Source: Arhodomonas sp051195215
GTDB taxonomy: Bacteria; Pseudomonadota; Gammaproteobacteria; Nitrococcales; Nitrococcaceae
DNA: 64,000 bases
Assembly (NCBI RefSeq): GCF_051195215.1
Contig: NZ_JBNAZM010000018.1
Span: forward strand, 26,332-90,331
Direction: 5' to 3'
Both the position numbers and the translations under genes were made by a program. The notes under the pieces are model-generated. The model made no database searches, was not told the DNA's origin, and was given only the letters and a program-made list of their open reading frames with translations. Numbering within the stretch: position 1 is the first letter of the stretch; each line of letters begins with the position of its first letter. Below are positions 1 through 8,208 of this stretch, piece by piece.

Positions 1-942
1 CGCCTCACGCATGTGGGCACCTCCCACTCCATGGCCGTGGCGCGTGCGTATCGCGGTGAGCTGAACGAGCCTGATTTCGAGCCAGGCACAGAGGGCGATG
101 AGTACTTCCGAGTAGTCGCTCCGGGTCGGTTGCAGGAGCTGGAAGCCCTTTACCATCGCAAACATCCTGATGTCCGGCGTCCGCCTTCCGGACTGGAACC
201 ATTGAGCGGTTACCGCGACCTGAGGCGATGGACGGCTACGGCCAGTGGCCCCTTTGACACCGTGCACATCCTGCGCCTCGCTCATATCACCCACGACCTG
301 GGCTCGGCCAAAATGCTCGCAGCCGCGATGCGTACCACGGTGCTCGAAGCGTGCAAGGATTCTCCGCCGGCGGCAATTCTGGGACGGTCCGACCGCACTC
401 ACGTGGCGTGGCTATCTCTAGGGGATATCGGCCATCGTCACGCACGCGGACGTGTCCTCGGTATGGCAACCGCCCTCCCCCGTGACATGAGCGAAGAGGA
501 CCGGCTCACTTTTCTGCAGGCAATGGGAACAGTACAGAACGAAGGGCTACAGCTTCCAGACGGGCGCCGCGTACCGGTAGAACCTCCCGATCCGGAACGA
601 CAACCACCCGTGGCGCTAATGCCGGCAACCTGGATACGCCCCGCACGGCAGTGGACCACGGCGACTCCAGTTGTTCCCGATCGGCTCCCCAAACGACGCA
701 ATACTGATGCGTATGCGCGGGCCATAGGCGACAGCTTGAGCCGTGCGGGCTATCCCGAACCAGAAGAAATATACGTGCTATCCCGCCCGTTCTGGCAGGG
801 AGCTCCCTCAATTGAGGCGTACAACATCCGCCTGCCCCGATTCCATGCCTTGATCCGTTTCCCGGAGCCGGTGCAGGGACCGGTGATCGCCGGGCGTTTA
901 CGGTACTTCGGGATCGGGCTTTTCCGGCCCTCGGAGGAATGA
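1..942 (+). CDS. csb2: Csb2 (Cas5-Cas6 fusion) of type I-G CRISPR-Cas, 5'-truncated by the window edge
   Basis: The open frame runs in from the left edge, so the start is missing; about 313 codons are visible. The family is the Cas5-Cas6 fusion subunit of type I-G Cascade (GSU0054/Csb2), which processes pre-crRNA and holds the crRNA. What I see: the end of a Cas5-like part (LTHVGTSHS near the edge), then a segment reading HVAWLSLGDIGHRHARGR, a WTTATPVVPDR motif, and a glycine-rich C-terminus (PVQGPVIAGRLRYFGIGLFR) typical of the RAMP fold of this family. The stop overlaps the cas3 start (ATGA), so the two are translationally coupled. The Cas7 gene csb1 is probably just outside the window. Family assignment is from recalled motifs, not a search. 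Confidence 0.8.
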   Translation, partial: RLTHVGTSHSMAVARAYRGELNEPDFEPGTEGDEYFRVVAPGRLQELEALYHRKHPDVRRPPSGLEPLSGYRDLRRWTATASGPFDTVHILRLAHITHDLGSAKMLAAAMRTTVLEACKDSPPAAILGRSDRTHVAWLSLGDIGHRHARGRVLGMATALPRDMSEEDRLTFLQAMGTVQNEGLQLPDGRRVPVEPPDPERQPPVALMPATWIRPARQWTTATPVVPDRLPKRRNTDAYARAIGDSLSRAGYPEPEEIYVLSRPFWQGAPSIEAYNIRLPRFHALIRFPEPVQGPVIAGRLRYFGIGLFRPSEE

Positions 943-3584
943 CGGCCATGGAGTTCGAAACATTCTTTGAAGCCATTCACGGTCATCGTCCCTTTCCCTG
1001 GCAATCTGAAGCAGCACGTTGGCTCTGCGCGGGACGTCCCCCGGAAGTCGTCGGAGTTCCCACAGGATGCGGCAAGACCGCGATGATCGACGTGGCCCTC
1101 TACCACGCGGCATATGGAGGGCCAAGACGCATATTCTTCATCATCGACCGCCGTGTGGTAGTCGACGAAGCCTACCTGCGCGCAGAGCGCCTGCGACAGG
1201 CGCTCACCGATACAACTAGCGGTCCGCTGGCCGAACTCGCCCAGCGGCTGGGTGAGCTCCAAGTGGTGCGTCTGCGTGGCGGAGTGCATACCGACGAAAG
1301 TTGGCCTTGGTACCCGGAACGGGTCTCCATCGTGCTCAGTACCGTCGATCAGGTCGGATCCCGACTTCTTCACCGGGGCTACGGAGTGTCATCGCGCATG
1401 TGGCCCGTGCACGCCGGTTTCGTGGGCAACGATGCCCTTTACCTGGTGGACGAAGCCCACCTTTCGAGTCCGTTCGTGGCCACCGTGCAGGCCGCCGCAT
1501 CCCAAGGAGCCGATCTCCGGCTCATTCGACTTTCGGCTACGCCAGGAGAAAATTCCGGTGACATGCTCACCTTGTCGGAACAGGACCACGAACTCCCTGA
1601 GCTGAAACGACGCCTCAACGCCCGCAAACACGTTTCACTGACGTCTGCACCAAGCGGTGACGCGCAATTCGTGCCAACCATGGTGGAACAAGCCGAAACC
1701 GTGGCTGCATCGCACGGTTCCGGCGCGGTAATCGGCGTCGTCGTAAACCAGGTTCGTACTGCACGCCGAATCTTCGAACGGCTGCATGGAAAGCGACACG
1801 AAACCGTATTGCTCACCGGTCGGGTGCGCCCCAATGACCGCCAACGAACCCTGGACCAGCTGCTACCACGTATCCACGCCGGTCGCGACCGACACCGAGA
1901 AGGATCGCCGCTGTTTGTCGTAGCGACCCAGACGGTGGAAGTTGGCGCTGATCTGGACTTCGACGCCCTGGTCACAGAGCTTGCCCCTTTGAGTGCGCTG
2001 CGACAGCGATTCGGACGAGTGGATCGCCTCGGCCAACTGGGGCAGAGCAACAACCATATCGTTGCCCGTGACAAATTCCTTCAGAAGAAGGATTCGGCCA
2101 AGGCGCCAGTCTACGGCGCTGATCTGCGTGAGAGCTGGCTATGGTTGGAGCAGGCGACGCAGGAAAACAGCGGCATCGACTTCGGGGCTCTGGCCATGGC
2201 ACATCTCCTTGAGGCCATGCCACCCCCGAAAGAGTCGGCGAGTCACTGCCCCCGGCTACTGCCCACTCACCTGGAACGTTTTGCACAAACCGGTCCCGAT
2301 GCACCTAGGATGGAGCCTGCGCCTTGGCTGCACGGGCCAAGCCGACCCTATCGGGAAGTCTCTGTGCTCTGGCGTGCCGATCTCAATACAGAACGACCAG
2401 AACATTGGCCCGGGCACGTCTTGGAGCGACCGCCACAACTTGGAGAGGCCCTGCAGCTACCCATTCATCTCTTCCGGGAATTGCTCTCCGGCAAGGGACG
2501 AGGTGATGCCTCCGACCTGGAAGGTACCGAGGAACCTGGCTCATCGTTTTCCGACCACCTAGGGAAAGTAATGCGCTGGCGTGGCGCGGACGAAGCCGAG
2601 ATCGTCGACGGCGCCGACGTAGTGCCCGGCGATACCGTGCTCCTTCCTGCCTCCCTCGGCGGCTGTGACGCATTCGGCTGGGCGCCTGGTCATGCCGGCC
2701 CTGTAGAAGATATCGGCGAAGCTTGCGCGGTAGCCGAGGACAACAGGGAACGCCCTTTCGTATTGCGCTTGCATCCGACGGTAGACCACTGGATGCCGGC
2801 AGAATCGCGCGCGGAAATCCATGAAGCCATTCGAACTCTTCACGCCGCCGAGCACAATTTCGACGAAGAAGACGGGCCCGACGAGGAACACATCGAGACA
2901 GCCCGTATCGCACTTAGGAAACGCTTGAACGACCTTGATCATCCTTGGCTTCGTAGGCTTGGCTCCACGTTCGGCTATCGATGGCTCCCCGACGGCTGGC
3001 TGGTACTGCGCAGAGAAGGTATCGAGGAATCGGCGGCAAGGGGTACCGACAACGGTAGAAAAGTTCCTCTGAACGAACACAGTGACGGCGTTGCAGCATA
3101 TGCCGCCAATCTTGCCGCAAACCATCCCGAGCGGGACCGCATTGTCCGAGCAGCCAAGAACCACGACGAAGGCAAGCGCATCCACGGCTTCCAGATTCTA
3201 CTTCATGGCGATGCGGTGCGGGCAGCAGCCGGCCCGCTACTGGCGAAATCCGGTCTTAGCAGTCGCAGTGCCCAAAAAGCCGCGCGGGAACGATCCGGTC
3301 TGCCACGCGGTTTCAGACACGAACTCTGTTCCTTGGACTACCTAGACGATGACGACGGCCTGCTTCGCCATATGGTAGCCACTCACCACGGCCACGGCCG
3401 ACCCTGGTTCCCACCGCTGGAGGATGAGGATGGGCCTAGCGCAGAGCGAGTCCACCTGCGGGGTCGCTGGGCCTCGGCCTTCGCGAATCTGCTACAGCGG
3501 ATGGGACCTTGGCGCCTTGCGGAGTTGGAGCTATTGGTGCGTGCCGCCGACATCCGGCGCTCCATTGAGGAGGCACAGGCATGA
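939..3584 (+). CDS. cas3: Cas3 helicase-nuclease, type I-G architecture (helicase then C-terminal HD)
   Basis: This 881-residue protein unwinds and degrades target DNA after Cascade binding. SF2 helicase motifs are clear: Walker A VPTGCGKTA (about residues 40-48), the DEAH box VDEAH (about 170), motif III RLSATPG (about 200) and motif VI QRFGRVDRLG (about 355-365). The HD nuclease follows the helicase: an upstream NEHSDGVAAYA, the HD doublet in NHDEGKRIHGFQ (His about 742) and HHGHGRP (about 817). A C-terminal HD domain is the hallmark of the GSU0051-type Cas3 of subtype I-G/I-U and differs from the N-terminal HD of I-E and I-F. The start at 939 overlaps the csb2 stop; an ATG at 948 has better spacing from the GGAGG at 933-937 and is an alternative. 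The end overlaps the next gene by ATGA. Confidence 0.93.
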   Translation: MTAMEFETFFEAIHGHRPFPWQSEAARWLCAGRPPEVVGVPTGCGKTAMIDVALYHAAYGGPRRIFFIIDRRVVVDEAYLRAERLRQALTDTTSGPLAELAQRLGELQVVRLRGGVHTDESWPWYPERVSIVLSTVDQVGSRLLHRGYGVSSRMWPVHAGFVGNDALYLVDEAHLSSPFVATVQAAASQGADLRLIRLSATPGENSGDMLTLSEQDHELPELKRRLNARKHVSLTSAPSGDAQFVPTMVEQAETVAASHGSGAVIGVVVNQVRTARRIFERLHGKRHETVLLTGRVRPNDRQRTLDQLLPRIHAGRDRHREGSPLFVVATQTVEVGADLDFDALVTELAPLSALRQRFGRVDRLGQLGQSNNHIVARDKFLQKKDSAKAPVYGADLRESWLWLEQATQENSGIDFGALAMAHLLEAMPPPKESASHCPRLLPTHLERFAQTGPDAPRMEPAPWLHGPSRPYREVSVLWRADLNTERPEHWPGHVLERPPQLGEALQLPIHLFRELLSGKGRGDASDLEGTEEPGSSFSDHLGKVMRWRGADEAEIVDGADVVPGDTVLLPASLGGCDAFGWAPGHAGPVEDIGEACAVAEDNRERPFVLRLHPTVDHWMPAESRAEIHEAIRTLHAAEHNFDEEDGPDEEHIETARIALRKRLNDLDHPWLRRLGSTFGYRWLPDGWLVLRREGIEESAARGTDNGRKVPLNEHSDGVAAYAANLAANHPERDRIVRAAKNHDEGKRIHGFQILLHGDAVRAAAGPLLAKSGLSSRSAQKAARERSGLPRGFRHELCSLDYLDDDDGLLRHMVATHHGHGRPWFPPLEDEDGPSAERVHLRGRWASAFANLLQRMGPWRLAELELLVRAADIRRSIEEAQA

Positions 3585-4465
3585 TCGAACTCGACGGCCT
3601 GCCCGGAACCACACCTATTGGTTTCATGGCCACGCTTGGCTTGCTACGTGTGCTCGGCGAGGACCAAGGGTTACCGGTACGCCTGTCATGGGATCAGGCC
3701 AAACCGCGCTTGCACGGACTCGCTGATCGCGAGGACCTCTTGAGTGTTCTGGTCACCCATATGCAAGGACGTCATAACGATTTCGAATGGAACTGGGCTG
3801 ATACGGCAAAGGGAGTCACGCCGGAGAACTACAGTTTGGCATGCGACGAAGCGGCACATCGGGCATCCAGTCCCCGTCGCGCCCTGGCCTTTCTTTCGGC
3901 TTGGGCTACGGATACGAGTGTTACTGACGATGGCCTGGTTCGCTACACCCGGCTCGATATGACATCGGGGCGGCAACGATTGATCGCTGATCTGCGCAAG
4001 ATTGCCGCGACCCTGGAAACACCTGAAGAAGCCGAAGGTGCCTTTCATAGGGCCTTGTTCGGAGGACCTTATGAAGATCTGTCCAGTTTCGGGTGGGATC
4101 CTGCAACGGTCCGCCAGCACGCTCACGAACCACGCGCTCCGACCAAAGTAAAACCCGCGGGCAAGAGCGGTTGGATATGGCTGGCTGCCGAATCATTGGC
4201 CTGGCATCCAGTACTCCCCCGGAGCGACCGAGCGGTTACCACCGGCTGCGAAGTCCTAGAGGGGCAAGGTATGTCCTATTTTTGGGGGCTGTGGTCGGCA
4301 AGCGCGGAACTGGGCCCCGAGGAAGTGCGCTTTCTTCGTGCATTGGATTTTCGGCGCCTTTCCCGGCGAATGGGGGTGGAAAGCCTATGGAGTTCCACGT
4401 TCGGCAAGAGTGGCAATTACACCATGCTACTACCTGCCCAACGGACGACTGGAACACGTCGGTAG
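3581..4465 (+). CDS. Putative small Cas8-like (Csb3/Csx17-like) large subunit of type I-G Cascade
   Basis: A 294-residue protein with its ATG overlapping the cas3 stop. By position it should be the large subunit that recognises the PAM. The N-terminus (LDGLPGTTPIGFMATLGLLR) resembles the conserved opening of Csx17/Csb3 proteins, where a short glycine- and proline-bearing strand precedes a helix reading (A/T)LGLLR. A later WLAAESLAWHPVLP followed by YFWGLWSA also resembles that group. It is much shorter than the roughly 700-residue Csx17 and nearer to Csb3 in size. No catalytic motif is visible. Assignment rests on locus position and weak motif resemblance, so other accessory-Cas identities remain possible. 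Confidence 0.55.
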   Translation: MIELDGLPGTTPIGFMATLGLLRVLGEDQGLPVRLSWDQAKPRLHGLADREDLLSVLVTHMQGRHNDFEWNWADTAKGVTPENYSLACDEAAHRASSPRRALAFLSAWATDTSVTDDGLVRYTRLDMTSGRQRLIADLRKIAATLETPEEAEGAFHRALFGGPYEDLSSFGWDPATVRQHAHEPRAPTKVKPAGKSGWIWLAAESLAWHPVLPRSDRAVTTGCEVLEGQGMSYFWGLWSASAELGPEEVRFLRALDFRRLSRRMGVESLWSSTFGKSGNYTMLLPAQRTTGTRR

Positions 4466-4492
4466 GTCAGCCATGTTTGGTTATCGCACGTT

Positions 4493-5221
4493 ATGACAGC
4501 AACCACCGTCCGACTTGCCCTCACAAGCACGCCCTTGCCTCCCATGGAAAGCGCCCTGCACATCGGCGAGATCACTCGCAAGGCGGCAATAAGCCACGCC
4601 GACCGGGCAAATGGTGGTCGCGTACCTGCGGTGCTCTCCGGCCACGGACTCTCCGCAGGCAATTGCCATGAACACGCGTTTTACCTGCCGGAGGACTCTG
4701 ACGACGACGGCTACATCGACCACCTGCTAATCCATGCACCAGCCGGCCTATCACCAGCGGTGATCCACGCCCTCGATTCCATCACCCGCCTGTGGCAACG
4801 CGAAGGGCTCGAGTGGCAAGTGCTGATGAAGGACTACGGCAAACCTGCTGATCTGAACGAGTCCTGCTACTTGGGGACGAGCCGGGTGTGGACCTCCGTC
4901 ACCCCATACCTACACCCCTGGTTCGCGAAGAAGCACTTCGGCATCGCCGAGCAGATCGCCCGTGAGTGCCGGCAACGCAATCTGCCCGAGCCGGCGCGCA
5001 TCGAGCCGGTGGAGCGGCTAACGGTCGGCGGCACGCCGCGGCGGCCCGTGCACTTCCGGCGTTTCCGAAGCACGCCAAAACGGCTACGCCAGCCGGATAC
5101 ACGGGGGCAGTTCGTCAGGCTGACGTTCCCCGAGCCGATAACCGGGCCGATCGCGCTCGGCTTCGCCTGTCACTTCGGGCTGGGCCTGTTCCGGCCGGAA
5201 GCCGGGGAACCGGAGGACTGA
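4493..5221 (+). CDS. Second, stand-alone Csb2/Cas6-like protein
   Basis: This 242-residue protein matches the C-terminal (Cas6-like) half of Csb2 proteins. It has LTSTPLPPMESALHIGE at the start, SGHG then HEHAFYLPEDSDDDGYIDHL, a VWTSVTPYLHPW motif, and the terminal PITGPIALGFACHFGLGLFR. The C-terminus parallels that of the upstream csb2 (PVQGPVIAGRLRYFGIGLFR), so the locus carries two related modules. The histidines in HEHAFYLP are candidates for the RNA-cleavage site of a Cas6-like nuclease. The gene lies 27 bp after the Cas8-like gene with no strong ribosome-binding site, and its Cas5-like half is absent. It could be the active processing enzyme with the upstream copy structural, or the reverse. 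It ends convergently with the toxin gene. Confidence 0.7.
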   Translation: MTATTVRLALTSTPLPPMESALHIGEITRKAAISHADRANGGRVPAVLSGHGLSAGNCHEHAFYLPEDSDDDGYIDHLLIHAPAGLSPAVIHALDSITRLWQREGLEWQVLMKDYGKPADLNESCYLGTSRVWTSVTPYLHPWFAKKHFGIAEQIARECRQRNLPEPARIEPVERLTVGGTPRRPVHFRRFRSTPKRLRQPDTRGQFVRLTFPEPITGPIALGFACHFGLGLFRPEAGEPED

Positions 5222-5237
5222 CAGTGAGCGGATCGCG

Positions 5238-5579
5238 CTACACGATGCCCAGCGCCGTGGACAGGCCGCGCTCCACCGCCGTCATCTCCTCGGCGCTCAA
5301 CGTGGTCAGCGGACCGTCGCCGATACAGGCGGCGTCCAGGGTGCGGGGCTGCTCGACGACGACGAAGGAGTCCCGGAGCAGCCGGTCCCGTGCCGGCAGT
5401 TGGGGCCGGAAATGCGTCATCGACGCACGCGCCTGCGTAGTGAGAGGGAGGACGATAACCATGCCCGTTTCCAGCGCCAGCAACGCGTCATGCTGCATGA
5501 TCACCACCGGGCGCATCCTGCCGATCTCACGGCCACGGTTCGGGTTGAGATTGGCGACCCAAACCTCTCCGCGACGCAT
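5238..5579 (-). CDS. MazF/PemK-family toxin (endoribonuclease)
   Basis: A 113-residue MazF-like protein; the family cleaves mRNA at short sequences and arrests growth. Visible family features are the opening MRRGEVWVANLNP, the RPVVIMQHDA strand, VIVLPLTTQ, and a DSFVVVEQPRTLD segment followed by the usual helix (LSAEEMTAVERGL). The start was set at 5579 because its ATG overlaps the antitoxin stop as TGATG; an upstream GTG at 5591 is less likely. The gene is on the strand opposite to the cas genes, between the interference and adaptation modules, and converges on the second Csb2-like gene with only 16 bp between stops. Confidence 0.9.
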   Translation of the reverse strand: MRRGEVWVANLNPNRGREIGRMRPVVIMQHDALLALETGMVIVLPLTTQARASMTHFRPQLPARDRLLRDSFVVVEQPRTLDAACIGDGPLTTLSAEEMTAVERGLSTALGIV

Positions 5580-5875
5580 CACCGCCACCAATCCTCCCCC
5601 GCATCATCATCCGCGGGCGAGGGCCGGGACGCCTCGGCCTCCGCTACACTCATCTCCCGGGCGATCTCGTGCGCATCCGCGCGCAGCGTCCGATCACCAT
5701 AGACCGCCTTCGCCTCCGCGACGAACGCGCCCAGGTAGCGCTCCCGCTCCAGGCGTTCCAGATACTCGCGGATCGCCTCACGGGCAAGCTCCGACCTCGG
5801 TCGATGGCTCAGCTCCGCCTCGCGCTCCAGGCGCCTGGTCAGCTCATCGGGAAGGCGGACATTCAGAGTGCCCAT
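5579..5875 (-). CDS. Ribbon-helix-helix antitoxin partner of the MazF-like toxin
   Basis: A 98-residue protein opening with MGTLNVRLPDELTRRLEREA and SRPRSELAREAIREYLERLE-like helices, the pattern of a ribbon-helix-helix DNA-binding domain. The acidic C-terminus ending DDDAGEDWWR is suited to binding the toxin. Type II antitoxins of this class neutralise the toxin and repress their own promoter. The stop overlaps the toxin start, as expected for an antitoxin-first operon. It is transcribed divergently from cas4-cas1 through a 73-bp gap holding an inverted repeat that is its likely operator. Confidence 0.85.
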   Translation of the reverse strand: MGTLNVRLPDELTRRLEREAELSHRPRSELAREAIREYLERLERERYLGAFVAEAKAVYGDRTLRADAHEIAREMSVAEAEASRPSPADDDAGEDWWR

Positions 5876-5948
5876 GGCACCACCCTCTCGTGTGATGCAT
5901 GTCAGATCGCTTTACGTAATGTAACACGAAACATGTTACGGCAACGCC
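5876..5948. promoter_or_regulatory. Divergent promoter/operator between antitoxin and cas4-cas1
   Basis: This 73-bp gap is AT-richer than its surroundings and separates two divergent starts. It contains the inverted repeat GTAACA (5921-5926) / TGTTAC (5934-5939), preceded by TTTACGTAAT. A ribbon-helix-helix antitoxin would be expected to bind such a dyad. Because the dyad ends only 9 bp before the cas4-cas1 start, repressor occupancy could also influence the adaptation genes. The -10/-35 elements are not clear enough to place. Confidence 0.5.
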
Positions 5949-7661
5949 ATGACGGACCGACAACAGCGTGACCTCCCACTCCCGTTTCCCGAGCTCAACG
6001 ACGACCAGCCATTGCTGCCGGCAAGGATGATCAACGAGTACGAATACTGCCCGCGGCTGGCGTATCTGGAATGGGTGCAGGGCGAGTGGGCGGATTCCGG
6101 GGACACGGTGGACGGGCGCCGTGTCCACCGGCGGGTGGATCGGCGCGACACCCCGCTGCCCGAGCCGGACCCGGAAAGCGACGAACGCCTTCACTCCCGC
6201 TCGGTAACGCTCTCCTCCAACCGCCTCGGCCTCATCGCCAAGCTGGACATCGCCGAAACCGAGGGCGATGAGGCCATGCCCGTGGACTACAAGCGCGGCA
6301 AGCGCCCACACGTGGAAAACGGGGCCTATCTGCCGGAGCAGGTCCAGCTCTGCGTCCAGGGCCTATTGCTGGAGGAACACGGCTACCGGGTGGAAGCGGG
6401 CATTCTCTACTTCCGCGGTTCCCGGGAGCGGGTGCGAATCGCCTTCGACGACGAGTTGCGCGAACGCACCGCGAACGCGATCAACGGCCTCCGGGCGACG
6501 GCCGCCGGCGGCCATATCCCGCCACCGCTCGAGGACAGCCCCAAGTGCCCGCGTTGCTCGCTGGTCACTATCTGCCTGCCGGACGAAGTGAATAACCTCA
6601 AGCGTCTCAGCGAAGGCGTTCGCCCGCTCTCGGTGATGAACGACGAGGCCATGCCGCTCTATGTGCAAGCCCATCGCGCTTCGGTGCGGAAGAAGGGCGA
6701 AACCCTCGAAGTCTCGGTGGAGGACGAAGTCACCACCAAGGCGCGGCTTCGCGACATCTCCCAGGTCGTGCTCATGGGCAACGTTTACCTGACGACCCCC
6801 ACCCTGCACGAGCTGATGCGCCGGGAGATCCCGGTGAGCTGGCACTCCTATGGCGGCTGGTTTCTCGGCCACAGCCATGGCACCGGTCACAAGAACGTGG
6901 AGCTCCGCACCGCGCAGTATCAGCGCAGCTTCGACCCCGCCGCCTGCCTGCACATCGCCCGTCGCCTGGTGGCCAACAAGATCGTCAACTGCCGCACCCT
7001 GCTACGCCGCAATATCAAGGACCCCGACGAGGAGTCGAAAGCGCTGCTCGACGACTTGAGCCGTGACGCCCGCAAGGCGATGCGAGCGGAACGCCTCGAC
7101 GAGCTACTGGGCATAGAAGGCACCGCCGCCGCCCGCTATTTCGGCGCATTCTCACGCATGATCCGCCCGCCGGGCGGTGACGACGAAATGGTCTTCGACT
7201 TCACCCGGCGAAACCGGCGGCCGCCCGCGGACCCGGTAAACGCGCTGCTCTCCTATGCCTATTCCGTGCTGGTCCGCGCCTGGCTGGTCACGCTCACCGG
7301 CGTAGGGTTCGATGCCTACCGTGGCTTCTACCACCAGCCCCGCTACGGCCGCCCCGCTCTGGCCCTGGACATGATGGAGCCGTTCCGGCCACTGATTGCC
7401 GAGTCCGCCGTGCTGACGGCGATCAACAAGGGCCAGGTGCGCCCCACGGACTTCATCAGCGCCGCATCGGCGGTCAACCTGACCCAGGACGGCCGGAAAC
7501 GGTTCCTCGGGACCATCGAGCAGCGCATGGATCAGGAGATCAGTCACCCGGACTTCGGCTATCGGGCCAGTTACCGCCGGATTCTCGAAATCCAGGCCCG
7601 TCTGGCGGCCCGCCACGTCATGGGTGAGGTGCCGGAGTTCCCCGGATTCGTGACCCGTTAG
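5949..7661 (+). CDS. cas4-cas1: Cas4-Cas1 fusion, CRISPR adaptation enzyme
   Basis: A 570-residue fusion typical of type I-G. The Cas4 part (about 1-210) has C34 in YCPRLAYL, the RecB-type nuclease strand DYKRGKRP (D113) and a cysteine cluster KCPRCSLVTIC (C199, C202, C208) for an Fe-S cluster; it trims prespacers and reads the PAM. The Cas1 part follows and carries the metal-binding triad E390 (GIEGTAAARYF), H462 (FYHQPRYGRP) and E477 (DMMEPFRPL), so it should be an active integrase. The ATG at 5949 lies just after the divergent promoter. cas2 follows after 10 bp. The two genes form an adaptation operon separated from the effector genes by the toxin-antitoxin pair. Confidence 0.95.
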   Translation: MTDRQQRDLPLPFPELNDDQPLLPARMINEYEYCPRLAYLEWVQGEWADSGDTVDGRRVHRRVDRRDTPLPEPDPESDERLHSRSVTLSSNRLGLIAKLDIAETEGDEAMPVDYKRGKRPHVENGAYLPEQVQLCVQGLLLEEHGYRVEAGILYFRGSRERVRIAFDDELRERTANAINGLRATAAGGHIPPPLEDSPKCPRCSLVTICLPDEVNNLKRLSEGVRPLSVMNDEAMPLYVQAHRASVRKKGETLEVSVEDEVTTKARLRDISQVVLMGNVYLTTPTLHELMRREIPVSWHSYGGWFLGHSHGTGHKNVELRTAQYQRSFDPAACLHIARRLVANKIVNCRTLLRRNIKDPDEESKALLDDLSRDARKAMRAERLDELLGIEGTAAARYFGAFSRMIRPPGGDDEMVFDFTRRNRRPPADPVNALLSYAYSVLVRAWLVTLTGVGFDAYRGFYHQPRYGRPALALDMMEPFRPLIAESAVLTAINKGQVRPTDFISAASAVNLTQDGRKRFLGTIEQRMDQEISHPDFGYRASYRRILEIQARLAARHVMGEVPEFPGFVTR

Positions 7662-7671
7662 GAGGCACCCC

Positions 7672-7968
7672 ATGAAGGCACCCCGACTGTACATCGTCGC
7701 CTACGACATCGCCGATCAAAAACGCTGGCGCCGCGTCTTCCGTCTCATGCACGGTTACGGCGACTGGCTGCAGCTTTCAGTGTTCCAATGCCGATTGGAC
7801 GATCGCCGGCACGCCGAGCTCGTGGGGATGGTCAATGAGATCATCCACGCCAACGAAGATCACGTCCTGATCATGGACATGGGCCCGGCCGAGAACGTGG
7901 AACCGAGGATCACGAGTCTCGGCAAGGCACAATTCGAACCTGTACAGCGACAGGCTGTCATCGTGTAA
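7672..7968 (+). CDS. cas2: Cas2, CRISPR adaptation protein
   Basis: A 98-residue Cas2 with the standard opening (RLYIVAYDIADQKRWRRVFR), including the conserved aspartate D12 at the end of the first strand. It is the non-catalytic scaffold of the Cas1-Cas2 integrase. A strong ribosome-binding site (AGGAGG, overlapping the preceding stop) sits just before the start, so cas2 is expressed with cas4-cas1. The CRISPR leader begins immediately after its stop. Confidence 0.95.
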   Translation: MKAPRLYIVAYDIADQKRWRRVFRLMHGYGDWLQLSVFQCRLDDRRHAELVGMVNEIIHANEDHVLIMDMGPAENVEPRITSLGKAQFEPVQRQAVIV

Positions 7969-8208
7969 TGGAAAAGGTGGGAACGCGGCTGGCAACCGCG
8001 TCGCGCTCTGCCGGCTGCGCGCGAGCGCTCCGGCAACGCCGTCCCCCCGGGGGGACGCTCGCATCCCACTCGTTCTTTGACAATCAGGATGTTATGTTTC
8101 CCAGGACGAGTCCCGAGACCTCGCTTGGGCGTGAAGCGCTTCCGTTGGCTGCCGACGCTCGCAAAACGGCGCCCCAGAGCGCCCGTGCAGCGGCCTCCCG
8201 GGAAGTCT
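7969..8208 (+). promoter_or_regulatory. CRISPR leader
   Basis: A 240-bp non-coding stretch between cas2 and the first repeat. The first half is very GC-rich and holds a perfect 16-bp palindrome, GTCCCCCCGGGGGGAC (8041-8056), which may terminate the cas2 transcript or bind an integration factor. Next comes an AT-rich motif, CGTTCTTTGACAATCAGG (8071-8088), of the kind seen near leader promoters, with TTGACA at 8077-8082. A well-spaced -10 is not obvious. Leader polarity agrees with the repeat decay at the other end of the array. Confidence 0.65.

Noticed and set aside
1..3584. Possibility that the Cas locus is type I-C, I-E or I-F
   Set aside because: The C-terminal HD domain of Cas3, the Csb2-type proteins and the Cas4-Cas1 fusion are together diagnostic of type I-G/I-U.
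8153..8172. CTCGCAAAACGGCG in the leader, resembling the repeat core CTCGGCAAAACGCCGAG
   Set aside because: Only about a dozen bases match, the stem is not preserved, and spacing to the first repeat is wrong for a decayed repeat.
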